DNA of 64,000 bases from an uncultured Paracoccaceae bacterium (GTDB taxonomy: Bacteria > Pseudomonadota > Alphaproteobacteria > Rhodobacterales > Rhodobacteraceae). The number at the start of each line of letters is the position of its first letter. The stretch's first letter is position 1. The stretch lies in contig CANKZJ010000001.1 of assembly GCA_947488605.1 (NCBI GenBank), positions 992,001 through 1,056,000 of the forward strand, given 5' to 3'. Below the pieces are notes generated by a model, which ran no database searches, was not told the origin of the DNA, and saw only the letters and a list, made by a program, of their open reading frames with translations. Shown in pieces: positions 8,526 to 17,071 of this stretch. The position numbers and the translations under genes were made by a program.

Positions 8526-9908
8526 ATGGACACGCTAAATTTCGCAAACGATCCTGAACATGTGGTTGAAGCTGACCGCGCCCATGTTTGGCATCACCTC
8601 AGCCAGCATAAACCTTACGAAACGGTTGATCCGCGCATCATCGTAGAAGGCAAAGGCCTGCGCGTTTGGGATATCAAAGGCAAAGAACACATTGATGCTG
8701 TATCTGGTGGTGTATGGACAGTCAACGTGGGCTACGGCCGCGAACGGATCGGCAAAGCGATCTCTGATGCCGTGACAAAGATGTGTTTCTTTGGCGGCAC
8801 CGCTGGCACGATCCCAGGCGCACAATTTGCGGAAATGCTGATCGACAAGATGCCCGGTCTGGACCGCGTCTATTATGCAAACTCTGGTTCCGAGGCCAAC
8901 GAGAAGGCCTTCAAAATGGTCCGCCAGATCAGCCACAAGCACTATGGCGGAAAGAAGCAAAAAATCCTTTACCGCGAGCGTGATTATCACGGCTCCACTA
9001 TCGCCACGATGTCGGCGGGCGGTCAGGACGAGCGCAACGCGCAGTATGGCCCCTTCACACCCGGTTTCGTTCGGGTCCCGCATTGCATGGAATACCGCTC
9101 ACAAGATGGCTCACTTGGCGAAGAATACGGCGTAAAGGCTGCGCAAGCGATCGAAGATGTGATCCTCGCGGAAGGTGCAGATACGATTGGCGCGCTTTGC
9201 CTCGAGCCGATCACTGCAGGCGGTGGCATCATTGTGCCACCGAAGGGTTATTGGGACCGCGTTCAGGAGATTTGCCAGAAATACGAAATCCTGTTGCACA
9301 TTGACGAAGTGGTTTGCGGCATCGGTCGCACAGGCACATGGTTTGGCTATCAGCAGTTCGGCGTGCAGCCGGACATCGTGACAATGGCCAAAGGCGTGGC
9401 CTCTGGTTATGCGGCGATCTCTTGTTGCGTGACCACAAACCAGGTGTTTGACATGTTCAAAGACGACACCGATCACCTTGGTTATTTCCGTGATATTTCC
9501 ACTTTTGGTGGATGTACCGCCGGCCCAGCCGCCGCAATCGAGAACATGAACATCATCGAAGAAGAGGACCTGCGCGGGAACTCAACCGCGATGGGCGAGC
9601 ACTTGAAGGGCAACCTTTATGAGCTGATGGAAAAACACAAATGGATCGGCGACGTGCGCGGCATGGGTCTTTTTGCTGGCGCCGAATTGGTAACAGATCG
9701 CAACACAAAAGAGCCTGTCGATGAAAAGAAAGTCGCAGCGATTGTCGCTGATTGCATGGCGCAGGGCATCATTATTGGTGCGACCAACCGTTCATTACCA
9801 GGCTATAACAACACGCTGTTGTTCGCACCTGCGCTGGTCGCGACCAAAGACGACCTCAACCAAGTGACCGCAGCCGTAGATGAGGCGATCACCCGCGTTC
9901 TGGGCTAA
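8526..9908 (+). CDS. tpa: Taurine:pyruvate aminotransferase
   Basis: A class III PLP-dependent aminotransferase of 460 residues that converts taurine and pyruvate to sulfoacetaldehyde and alanine in the cytoplasm. This is the first step of taurine dissimilation. Visible features are the PLP-phosphate binding region (YYANSGSEANEKAFKM), the Asp that contacts the pyridine nitrogen (LLHIDEVVCGIGRTG) and the Schiff-base Lys in TMAKGVASGY. A GGAG Shine-Dalgarno lies eight bases before ATG 8526. The gene is flanked by tauABC (divergent) and tauR, and precedes xsc. No alanine dehydrogenase to regenerate pyruvate is present in the window. Confidence 0.95.
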   Translation: MDTLNFANDPEHVVEADRAHVWHHLSQHKPYETVDPRIIVEGKGLRVWDIKGKEHIDAVSGGVWTVNVGYGRERIGKAISDAVTKMCFFGGTAGTIPGAQFAEMLIDKMPGLDRVYYANSGSEANEKAFKMVRQISHKHYGGKKQKILYRERDYHGSTIATMSAGGQDERNAQYGPFTPGFVRVPHCMEYRSQDGSLGEEYGVKAAQAIEDVILAEGADTIGALCLEPITAGGGIIVPPKGYWDRVQEICQKYEILLHIDEVVCGIGRTGTWFGYQQFGVQPDIVTMAKGVASGYAAISCCVTTNQVFDMFKDDTDHLGYFRDISTFGGCTAGPAAAIENMNIIEEEDLRGNSTAMGEHLKGNLYELMEKHKWIGDVRGMGLFAGAELVTDRNTKEPVDEKKVAAIVADCMAQGIIIGATNRSLPGYNNTLLFAPALVATKDDLNQVTAAVDEAITRVLG

Positions 9909-10039
9909 CTCTGTTTCGGAGCAGGTTTCATTGCCTGCTCCGACACGGCGCAAGTGGCATGAAGTGTCTCAGACGTGGCATAGGTGGCCACGCAAGTGGC
10001 ACCCAAAATGGCGATAAATGCTATTTGCAAAATTTTCAT
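9905..10039 (-). CDS. Possible 44-residue secreted peptide
   Basis: A small frame on the minus strand beginning MKILQIAFIAILGATCVATYA, which looks like a signal peptide or a single membrane segment, followed by a polar tail rich in Ser, Ala and Lys. A GGAGAG sequence lies six bases upstream of the ATG, supporting translation. It has two Cys residues. It is antisense to the tpa-tauR spacer and its stop overlaps the tpa stop. The 3' half coincides with the tpa hairpin, which weakens the case. No family is recognised. Confidence 0.4.
   Translation of the reverse strand: MKILQIAFIAILGATCVATYATSETLHATCAVSEQAMKPAPKQS
9916..9943 (+). terminator. Hairpin after tpa
   Basis: A perfect 10-bp stem, TCGGAGCAGG / CCTGCTCCGA, with an eight-base loop, seven bases after the tpa stop codon. 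It lacks a downstream T-run, so it may be a weak terminator or an mRNA-stabilising end. Confidence 0.55.
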
Positions 10040-10138
10040 GATCACTCTCCGATCGTTTGTTAGTCATCAAACGAACGGCGCGTGTGTTTCCGTCGCAGAA
10101 ATCTTCGAATATCTTGCGTCTCGGCCAAAATAAGACCA

Positions 10139-10163
10139 GTCTGGCGGCACCCTAAGGCCAGAC
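10139..10163 (+). promoter_or_regulatory. Inverted repeat abutting the tauR start
   Basis: GTCTGGC (10139-10145) and GCCAGAC (10157-10163) form a 7-bp inverted repeat with an 11-base spacer that ends one base before the tauR ATG. The spacer contains CCCTAA, so each arm also resembles part of a TauR half-site. It could be an autoregulatory operator or a structure that masks the start; either is inference. Confidence 0.4.
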
Positions 10164-10164
10164 G

Positions 10165-11625
10165 ATGTCGATATCCGTAGAAACCTTCTTTCTTGACCCC
10201 TCTGCCGAGGGAACTTTGCAAGCGCGCATTCAGCAGATGGTCGCGCAAGGTATCCTCGCGGGCCGGTTCCGCCCCGGTGAGCGCCTGCCTTCGTCGCGTA
10301 AAATGGCGGCACATCTGGGCGTTAGCCGGATCACGGTTACACTGGCATATACGGAATTGGTCGCTGATGACTATTTGTCGTCCAAGGGGCGTTCAGGTTA
10401 TTTCGTGTCCGACAACGCGCCCGAGCCGCCTGCCTTTCCCGCACAACGGTTCAACACAGGCACGGTGGATTGGACGCGTACAATTGGGCAACGGTTCACT
10501 CCAGGCCTCAGCCTTAACAAGCCCGCAGATTGGGCCGACTACAGGTATCAATTCATCTATGGGCAAGCAGACAAGACCCTGTTTGATAGTGCGAATTGGC
10601 GTCTCTGTGCGCTGCGTGCTTTGGGCATGCGGGACTTTAACGCGCTGACATCTGACTATTTTGATGGCGATGACCCGCAACTTGTGGATTTCATTGCACG
10701 GCAAACGCTTCCACGGCGGGGTATCCTTGCGAACCCTGATGAAATCCTTGTCACGATGGGTGCGCAGAACGCACTTTGGCTGTCCGCGCAGGTTTTGCTT
10801 AACAGCCGCCGTCGCGCAGCGATTGAAGATCCTTGCTACCCCGCACTCCGAACGATCCTGACGCAGTCGCGCTGCCAGCTGAGCGTTGTGCCTGTCGACC
10901 GCGACGGGCTAGCACCGCAAGATTTACCCAAAGACACTGACGTGGTTTTCACAACGCCAAGCCACCAATGCCCGACAACCGCGACAATGCCGCTGGACAG
11001 GCGCAAAGCTTTGCTGGCCAAGGCCGAGGCCGAGGATTTCGTGATCGTTGAAGACGACTATGAATTTGAGATGTCGTTCCTGAAATCGCCGTCACCTTCG
11101 CTCAAGTCCCTCGATCAGGACGGGCGGGTCATCTACGTTGGCTCATTCTCAAAATCCCTGTTTCCCGGCTTGCGCCTTGGCTACCTTGTTGGTCCGGCCC
11201 CGTTCATCCGCGAAGCACGCGCTTTGCGTGCCACGGTTCTGCGCCACCCTCCGGGCCATATCCAACGCACTGTCAGCTATTATCTGTCGCTTGGGCATTA
11301 TGACGCGCTCGTCCGCCGCATGAGCAAAACCTACCATGAGCGGCGCAAGGTCATCGACGCGGAACTCAACGCACATGGTTTGACGATTGCCGGACAAGGG
11401 ACCTATGGCGGATCGTCGGTCTGGTTACGGGCACCTGGCGGCACAGACACGACGGCATTAGCGCAACGTCTTCAAGCAGATAGCGTTCTGGTTGAGCCCG
11501 GCGCACCGTTCTTTGCAAGCGAGACACCTCCCACAGAATACCTCCGGTTGGCATACTCTTCGATCCCGTCTTCGCGCATTCCTGAGGGAATAGGCTTGAT
11601 TGCCAACGCGATCCGAAGTAGCTGA
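10165..11625 (+). CDS. tauR: Taurine-responsive MocR-type transcriptional regulator
   Basis: A 486-residue GntR-family MocR regulator. It has an N-terminal winged helix-turn-helix (about residues 15-85: RFRPGERLPSSRKMAAHLGVS, TYxxLVADDYLSSKG pattern) and a large aminotransferase fold type I domain. The PLP-binding Lys lies in YVGSFSKSLFPGLRLGY. TauR is described in Rhodobacter capsulatus as the activator of taurine genes, so the neighbours (tpa upstream, xsc downstream) fit. A weak Shine-Dalgarno (TAAGG) precedes the ATG. A terminator-like hairpin follows the stop. Confidence 0.92.
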   Translation: MSISVETFFLDPSAEGTLQARIQQMVAQGILAGRFRPGERLPSSRKMAAHLGVSRITVTLAYTELVADDYLSSKGRSGYFVSDNAPEPPAFPAQRFNTGTVDWTRTIGQRFTPGLSLNKPADWADYRYQFIYGQADKTLFDSANWRLCALRALGMRDFNALTSDYFDGDDPQLVDFIARQTLPRRGILANPDEILVTMGAQNALWLSAQVLLNSRRRAAIEDPCYPALRTILTQSRCQLSVVPVDRDGLAPQDLPKDTDVVFTTPSHQCPTTATMPLDRRKALLAKAEAEDFVIVEDDYEFEMSFLKSPSPSLKSLDQDGRVIYVGSFSKSLFPGLRLGYLVGPAPFIREARALRATVLRHPPGHIQRTVSYYLSLGHYDALVRRMSKTYHERRKVIDAELNAHGLTIAGQGTYGGSSVWLRAPGGTDTTALAQRLQADSVLVEPGAPFFASETPPTEYLRLAYSSIPSSRIPEGIGLIANAIRSS

Positions 11626-11627
11626 TT

Positions 11628-11648
11628 ATTGAGACTTGCGGTCTCAAT
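11628..11648 (+). terminator. Terminator-like hairpin after tauR
   Basis: A perfect 8-bp stem, ATTGAGAC / GTCTCAAT, with a five-base loop, directly after the tauR stop and followed by a moderately T-rich stretch (ATAGTTTGATTT). It would separate tauR from the xsc operon. Confidence 0.6.
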
Positions 11649-11658
11649 ATAGTTTGAT

Positions 11659-11691
11659 TTGGCCTTAGGAACGGATTCCATCTGGACCTAA
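11659..11691 (+). promoter_or_regulatory. Putative TauR direct repeats in front of xsc
   Basis: CTGGACCTAA (11682-11691) is an exact match to the TauR half-site CTGGACYTAA. TTGGCCTTAG (11659-11668), starting 23 bp upstream, is a degenerate copy. The spacing is the same as in the pair before tpa. The exact copy lies 95 bases upstream of the xsc start, leaving room for a promoter. Confidence 0.7.
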
Positions 11692-11786
11692 CCGTTAGGC
11701 GGCGCAAACCATACTGTCACCGCAGCGAGACAGGGGGGATTCTGCGCCCCCGTTTTCTATGGAATTTTAGGGAAGGACCCACCGCT

Positions 11787-13559
11787 ATGAAGATGACCAC
11801 CGAAGAAGCCTTCGTCAAAACCCTGCAAGCACACGGCATTCGCCACGCATTCGGGATCATCGGCTCTGCCATGATGCCAATCTCCGATATTTTCCCAAAA
11901 GCGGGCATCACATTCTGGGACTGCGCCCACGAGATGACAGCCGGCATGATGGCTGACGGCTACACCCGTGCCACTGGCGAAATGTCGATGATGATCGCAC
12001 AAAACGGTCCCGGCATCACGAACTTCGTGACATCCGTGAAGACTGCTTACTGGAACCACACACCTTGCTTGCTGGTCACACCTCAGGCCGCCAACAAGAC
12101 AATCGGTCAGGGCGGTTTTCAGGAAATGGAACAGATGAACCTGTTCGCTGATTGCGTCGCCTACCAAGAGGAAGTCCGCGACCCGACACGCATCTGCGAA
12201 GTTCTGGCACGCGTAATTTCCAAAGCGCACCGTTTGTCCGGCCCAGCCCAGATCAACATCCCACGTGATTTCTGGACACAAGTTGTCGACATCGAAATCC
12301 CTGAGCCGATCAATTTCGAAGTATCCCCCGGCGGCACAGCCTCTATCACGCAGGCGGCTGAAATGCTGTCCACTGCGAAATTCCCAGTGATCCTGAACGG
12401 CGCAGGCGTTGTTTTGGCTGAGGGCGGCATCGAAGCCTCCCGCGTTCTGGCTGAAAAACTGGACGCGCCAGTTTGCGTTGGCTACCAGCACAACGACGCG
12501 TTCCCCGGTAACCACCCGCTGTTCGCAGGTCCTTTGGGCTACAACGGATCCAAAGCAGGCATGGAGCTGATCAGCAAAGCTGACGTCGTTCTGGCATTGG
12601 GTACACGTTTGAACCCATTCTCCACCCTGCCCGGTTACGGCATTGATTACTGGCCAACAAATGCAAAAATCATTCAGGTCGACATCAACCCTGACCGCAT
12701 TGGCCTGACCAAAAAGGTTACCGTCGGTATCGTTGGTGACGCTGCCAAAGTGGCCACATCAATTGCGGCACAATTGGCTGATGGCGCAGGCGACGCAGGC
12801 CGCGAAGATCGCAAGAACATGATCGCGCAGACTAAGTCTGCGTGGGCACAAGAACTGACCTCACTTGATCACGAGCAGGACGATCCGGGCACCACATGGA
12901 ACGAGCGTGCACGCGCAGCCCGCCCTGACTGGATGTCACCACGCATGGCATGGCGCGCTATTCAGGCGGCAATGCCTGAGGATGCGATCATTTCATCCGA
13001 CATCGGCAACAACTGCGCGATTGGTAACGCTTACCCAAGCTTCCCAACAGGTCGTAAGTATCTGGCACCGGGCCTTTTTGGTCCATGTGGCTACGGTCTG
13101 CCTGCGATCATCGGCGCGAAAATCGGCCAACGTGATGTGCCGGTTATCGGTTTCGCTGGTGACGGTGCATTCGGTATCTCAGTCAACGAGCTGACAGCGA
13201 TTGGTCGTCGTGAATGGCCCGCCATCACACAGATCGTGTTCCGCAACTACCAGTGGGGTGCTGAAAAGCGTAACTCTACACTGTGGTTCAATGACAACTT
13301 TGTCGGCACGGAGCTGGACACGCAGGTGTCTTACGCTGGCATCGCCAACGCATGTGGCTTGATTGGTGTTGAAGCCCGTTCCATGGACGAGCTGACAGCA
13401 GTCCTGAACCAAGCGATCAAGGATCAGATGGAGAACAACAAAACCACGTTGATCGAAGTCATCTTGAACCAAGAACTGGGTGAACCATTCCGCCGCGACG
13501 CCATGAAGAAGCCTGTCGAAGTGGCCGGTATCTCCGCATCCGACATGGCAGCTGAGTAA
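11787..13559 (+). CDS. xsc: Sulfoacetaldehyde acetyltransferase
   Basis: A thiamine diphosphate enzyme of 590 residues that cleaves sulfoacetaldehyde with phosphate to sulfite and acetyl phosphate. It has the three-domain TPP-enzyme layout: an N-terminal Pyr domain with the activating Glu in CAHEMTAGMMADG, a middle Rossmann-like domain, and a C-terminal PP domain with the Mg-TPP motif GDGAFG...NYQW. Shine-Dalgarno AGGGAAGGA precedes the ATG. It is the first gene of a tightly packed ten-gene run (xsc to soeC), preceded by putative TauR sites. The length matches characterised Xsc proteins. Confidence 0.97.
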   Translation: MKMTTEEAFVKTLQAHGIRHAFGIIGSAMMPISDIFPKAGITFWDCAHEMTAGMMADGYTRATGEMSMMIAQNGPGITNFVTSVKTAYWNHTPCLLVTPQAANKTIGQGGFQEMEQMNLFADCVAYQEEVRDPTRICEVLARVISKAHRLSGPAQINIPRDFWTQVVDIEIPEPINFEVSPGGTASITQAAEMLSTAKFPVILNGAGVVLAEGGIEASRVLAEKLDAPVCVGYQHNDAFPGNHPLFAGPLGYNGSKAGMELISKADVVLALGTRLNPFSTLPGYGIDYWPTNAKIIQVDINPDRIGLTKKVTVGIVGDAAKVATSIAAQLADGAGDAGREDRKNMIAQTKSAWAQELTSLDHEQDDPGTTWNERARAARPDWMSPRMAWRAIQAAMPEDAIISSDIGNNCAIGNAYPSFPTGRKYLAPGLFGPCGYGLPAIIGAKIGQRDVPVIGFAGDGAFGISVNELTAIGRREWPAITQIVFRNYQWGAEKRNSTLWFNDNFVGTELDTQVSYAGIANACGLIGVEARSMDELTAVLNQAIKDQMENNKTTLIEVILNQELGEPFRRDAMKKPVEVAGISASDMAAE

Positions 13560-13561
13560 GC

Positions 13562-14308
13562 TTGCCATTCGACCTAGGCCCCGGCACAGCGGCGGCCCTT
13601 GCATTTGCTTTGCTTGGGGCCGCCTACGTCCGGGGCTATTCGGGTTTTGGGTTCTCGGCGATCTTCATCGCCTCTGCGGCCCTTGTGACAAACCCACTCC
13701 CTCTCATTCCGGTGGTCTTTGCATGCGAAGTGTTGATGACAGTTTTTCAAGCCCGTCAGATACGCGGTCACGTGGACTGGCGTCGGGTTTTGTGGATGCT
13801 GCTGGGGGCAGCGGTCGCCTTGCCCTTTTCAGTCACTGTCATGCTGTCCGTGGGCGAGGACACGGCCCGCATCACGATATCAGCAATGATCTTGGTTTTG
13901 TCATTGGTGCTGCTGACCGGATGGACGCTCAAAACGCGGATTGGCCCTTGGGGTCACGGCGGCGTGGGCGTGATATCTGGCATGTGCAACAGCGCAGGGA
14001 TCGGCGGCTTACCCGTTGCCGCGTTCATGTCGGCGCAACCAATCGAGGCCACGATCTTTCGCGCCACAATGATCGTTTACCTGACCGGGTTGGATTTGAT
14101 CACGCTACCCCTGCTTTGGGCAGGCGGGTTGGTGACATGGGACACAGCAATTGCGCTCGCACTGGCATGCCCCATTATTGGCGCGGGAATATGGTTGGGC
14201 AGTCGCCAGTTTTTGTCCGCTTCCCCTTCGACATTCAGACGCTTTGCGGTGATGCTGTTACTAACACTTGCCGTTCTGGGCCTAGCCCGTGTTTTTCTAA
14301 GGATGTAA
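13562..14308 (+). CDS. TauE/SafE-family membrane exporter (first copy)
   Basis: A 248-residue integral membrane protein of the TauE/SafE (DUF81) family, with about eight hydrophobic segments and the conserved N-terminal RGYSGFGFSA block. Members are candidate exporters of sulfite, sulfoacetate or other organic/inorganic anions. The start is TTG 13562, two bases after the xsc stop, which implies translational coupling. It lies between xsc (sulfite and acetyl phosphate producer) and pta, so an export role for a product of Xsc is plausible. A second family member lies after ackA. Confidence 0.85.
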   Translation: MPFDLGPGTAAALAFALLGAAYVRGYSGFGFSAIFIASAALVTNPLPLIPVVFACEVLMTVFQARQIRGHVDWRRVLWMLLGAAVALPFSVTVMLSVGEDTARITISAMILVLSLVLLTGWTLKTRIGPWGHGGVGVISGMCNSAGIGGLPVAAFMSAQPIEATIFRATMIVYLTGLDLITLPLLWAGGLVTWDTAIALALACPIIGAGIWLGSRQFLSASPSTFRRFAVMLLLTLAVLGLARVFLRM

Positions 14309-14309
14309 T

Positions 14310-15245
14310 ATGACGTCTCCGTTCCTTTCCACCCGCGAGGCGCAAGCCCCCGCAGATTTGATCGCACGCGCACAAACCTTTGGTGCACCACGCGTGGCCA
14401 TTGCCCGCGCAGGATCGCCCTTGCCGATGGAAGCAGCCGAAGACGCGACCAAAGCAGGTATCATGGTGCCAGTCTTTGTGGGCGAGGCTGATATGATCCG
14501 CGCAGAAGCGGCCAAACTGGACTGGGATATCTCAAGCTACGCTTTGCACGACACGACGGGCGAAGAAGAGGCCGGCAAGACAGCCGCCGCCCTATGTGGT
14601 GCTGGTGAAGCTGACGTCCTGATGAAAGGCCAGTTGCACACGGACGTCTTTATGAAATCCGCCGTTAGCCGCGATGCGGGCCTGCGCACGGGCGCGCGTT
14701 TTGTGCATATCTTTCACATTTCACACCCTGATGGCGGAAGGCCGATCTTGATTTCCGATGCAGCCGTCAACGTGGCACCCGACCTGACCACACGCCAATC
14801 ATCAATTGTTGAGGTGAAGAACCTTCTGAACAAACTTGGCAACGACCGCCCCAAAATCGCGATACTCTCAGCAACTGAAAGTGCCATTCCTTCGGTGCCT
14901 TCATCAATTGACGCAAAAGAACTGGCTGAATGGGCCAAAGCAAACGTGGAGGGCATTGATGTGTCTGGCCCGCTGGCGCTTGACCTGATTATGTCGCCTG
15001 CGGCTGTCGCCACAAAAAAGCTGACGGATGATCCTGTTGCAGGCCATGCAGATGCAATCATCGTGCCAGACATCGTTTCCGGCAACGCGCTTTTTAAGGC
15101 ATTCGTCTACCTGACTGGTGGTTGCGCGGCTGGTGTCGTGACTGGTGCCAAGGTTCCAATTCTGCTCACATCCCGCGCCGATCCTCCCGCTGCGCGCATC
15201 GCATCCGCTGCCCTTGCAGCCATTAGCTGTGGTTTGCCAAAGTGA
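14310..15245 (+). CDS. pta: Phosphate acetyltransferase
   Basis: A 311-residue enzyme of the PTA/PTB family converting the acetyl phosphate made by Xsc to acetyl-CoA. It consists only of the catalytic domain and lacks the N-terminal DRTGG/P-loop extension of the long E. coli enzyme. Recognisable blocks include GEADVLMKGQLHTDVFMK, ISDAAVNVAPDL and a Gly-rich C-terminal TGGCAAGVVTGAKVPIL. The phosphate butyryltransferase subfamily is the main alternative, but context favours Pta. The stop overlaps the ackA GTG start by four bases. Confidence 0.88.
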   Translation: MTSPFLSTREAQAPADLIARAQTFGAPRVAIARAGSPLPMEAAEDATKAGIMVPVFVGEADMIRAEAAKLDWDISSYALHDTTGEEEAGKTAAALCGAGEADVLMKGQLHTDVFMKSAVSRDAGLRTGARFVHIFHISHPDGGRPILISDAAVNVAPDLTTRQSSIVEVKNLLNKLGNDRPKIAILSATESAIPSVPSSIDAKELAEWAKANVEGIDVSGPLALDLIMSPAAVATKKLTDDPVAGHADAIIVPDIVSGNALFKAFVYLTGGCAAGVVTGAKVPILLTSRADPPAARIASAALAAISCGLPK

Positions 15246-16306
15246 TACTGGTTCTGAACGCTGGCTCTTCCTCACTTAAGATCGAGGTGTTCGATGCAGA
15301 GCTTGGCTCTGTTATCTCAGGCCGCGTGACGAACCTTGGCACCACAGGCGAATTGAAGCTGGGTGTTGCAAAAACGCAGGTCAACACGCGCGACCATGCT
15401 CATGCGCTGGAACTGATGCTGGGGGCAATGCAGGAAGCTGGCTATCCGTTGACGCGCTTCACCGCGGCGGCCCACCGCATCGTGCACGGTGGTGCTGTGT
15501 TGACCGCCCCCGCACGGCTGCGTCCGCCAGTGATCGCAACGATTGAAAGCGTGATCCCCCTCGCACCGCTGCACAATCCCAACAATCTGGCGGGCATCTA
15601 TGCGTTGCACGATATGGCACCCGACCTGCCGCAATACTGCAGCTTCGGCACGGCCTTTCACGCAACCAACCCAGACGTCGCAACCCGCTACGCCATCCCC
15701 CAAACGCACCATGATGCAGGCATCCGCCGCTATGGCTTCCACGGGCTGTCCTACGCCAATATGGTGGCTGACTTTGGCAACGCCTTGCCAGAACATCTGC
15801 TAGCATTCCATCTTGGCAATGGGGCCAGCTTGTGCGCGATCCATGATGGCAAATCCATCGCAACGTCTATGGGGTATTCGCCTCTCTCTGGTCTGACGAT
15901 GGGCACCCGCTCGGGTGACATCGACGGCGCAGCTGTCCTGCGCATGTCAAAAGCACTTGGTGAAGATGAAACCGACCGGATGCTGAACAAGAACTCTGGC
16001 CTGCAAGCATTGGCGGGCGACAACAACATGAAGACGTTGTTGGAACGCGACGATGATGCGGCCAAGTTCGCGGTAGAGCATTTTTGCTACTGGGCCGCAC
16101 GCAACGCCGGGTCCGCGATTATCGCTATGGGCGGATTGGATGCCGTGGCCTTCACCGGCGGCATCGGCGAGAACGCGGCACCTATCCGCGACCGGATCAT
16201 GGAATTGCTCGCCTGCTTTGGTGACGTCCCCGTGCACGTCATCGTCGCGGATGAGGAAAAACAAATCACCCGTGACGCGCTTGCCTTGATCGCAGAGGGG
16301 CGCTGA
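15242..16306 (+). CDS. ackA: Acetate kinase homologue with altered active site
   Basis: A 354-residue acetate/propionate kinase family protein (GTG start, overlapping pta by four bases). The family acts on acetyl phosphate and ADP to give acetate and ATP. Present are NAGSSSLK, the substrate Arg in AHRIVHGG, the His in RRYGFHGLSY, the Arg in GTRSGDID and the Glu in GGIGEN. The block that normally reads FDTAFH reads FGTAFH (near residue 137), so the catalytic Asp (Asp148 of the Methanosarcina enzyme) is Gly. It is also shorter than the usual about 400. Activity is therefore uncertain. Confidence 0.85.
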   Translation: MILVLNAGSSSLKIEVFDAELGSVISGRVTNLGTTGELKLGVAKTQVNTRDHAHALELMLGAMQEAGYPLTRFTAAAHRIVHGGAVLTAPARLRPPVIATIESVIPLAPLHNPNNLAGIYALHDMAPDLPQYCSFGTAFHATNPDVATRYAIPQTHHDAGIRRYGFHGLSYANMVADFGNALPEHLLAFHLGNGASLCAIHDGKSIATSMGYSPLSGLTMGTRSGDIDGAAVLRMSKALGEDETDRMLNKNSGLQALAGDNNMKTLLERDDDAAKFAVEHFCYWAARNAGSAIIAMGGLDAVAFTGGIGENAAPIRDRIMELLACFGDVPVHVIVADEEKQITRDALALIAEGR

Positions 16307-17071
16307 GTGCTTGAAAGCCTTCTCACTGCTGTTGAATTGACCGGAGCGGAATTCCTGCTGCTGACGGTCATCGTGATCGTCGCGGGCATCGTACGTGGTT
16401 TTTCGGGTTTTGCATTATCGGCAATCGTGATGGCCAGCGCTGTGATTATTCTACCGCCAGTGCAACTGATCCCCATTTGCTGGTGGCTCGAGATGTCCGC
16501 GTCAATCCTGATGGCCAAAGGCGGTTGGGCCGAAGCGGATCGTGGCATCGTTTGGGGCCTTGTCATTGGATCCACAATCGGTGTGCCGTTCGGCTTGATG
16601 CTGACCACGACCGTATCACCCGAAACCAGCAAACTTCTCGCACTCGCTGTCATCATTACGCTAGCCATAACGCAACTTGCCAAGATCAGGCTGCCGTTTC
16701 TTGCAACAAAACCGGGGCTTTACGGATCAGGCGTCGCAGCAGGGGTTGTCACAGGAATAGCAAGCGTCGGTGGCATGGTCATTGCGATCTACGTCCTTTC
16801 ACAAAACGCGACGGCTGCAAAAATGCGCGCGGCCCTCGTGCTCTTTTTATTCATCAGTTCGCTAACGTCGATGATTACGCTGCTTTACTTCAACGTCATG
16901 GACGGCACTGCGGTTGCACGCGGACTGGCGCTTGCGATCCCGACAACATTTGGGGTGGTGTTGGGGCAACGTTTGTTCAATCCAACTTTCGCGCCCTACT
17001 ATAAACCTTTCTGCCTGACGCTTCTTTGCGGTCTGGCACTTGCGAGCCTGACCCGCACGGTGATGGCATGA
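16307..17071 (+). CDS. TauE/SafE-family membrane exporter (second copy)
   Basis: A 254-residue polytopic protein of the TauE/SafE family with GTG start directly after the ackA stop. It carries the family RGFSGFALSA block near residue 25 and about seven to eight membrane segments. It is clearly divergent from the first copy at 13562, so the two are likely to carry different anions. Candidates are sulfite, sulfate, acetate or sulfoacetaldehyde-derived products; the sequence does not say which. Its last bases overlap the tauZ start (ATGA). Confidence 0.85.
   Translation: MLESLLTAVELTGAEFLLLTVIVIVAGIVRGFSGFALSAIVMASAVIILPPVQLIPICWWLEMSASILMAKGGWAEADRGIVWGLVIGSTIGVPFGLMLTTTVSPETSKLLALAVIITLAITQLAKIRLPFLATKPGLYGSGVAAGVVTGIASVGGMVIAIYVLSQNATAAKMRAALVLFLFISSLTSMITLLYFNVMDGTAVARGLALAIPTTFGVVLGQRLFNPTFAPYYKPFCLTLLCGLALASLTRTVMA

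Noticed and set aside
8275..8538. An 87-codon frame in the tauA-tpa spacer
   Set aside because: It overlaps the TauR repeats, the tpa leader and the tpa start, has no recognisable features and lacks a good ribosome site.
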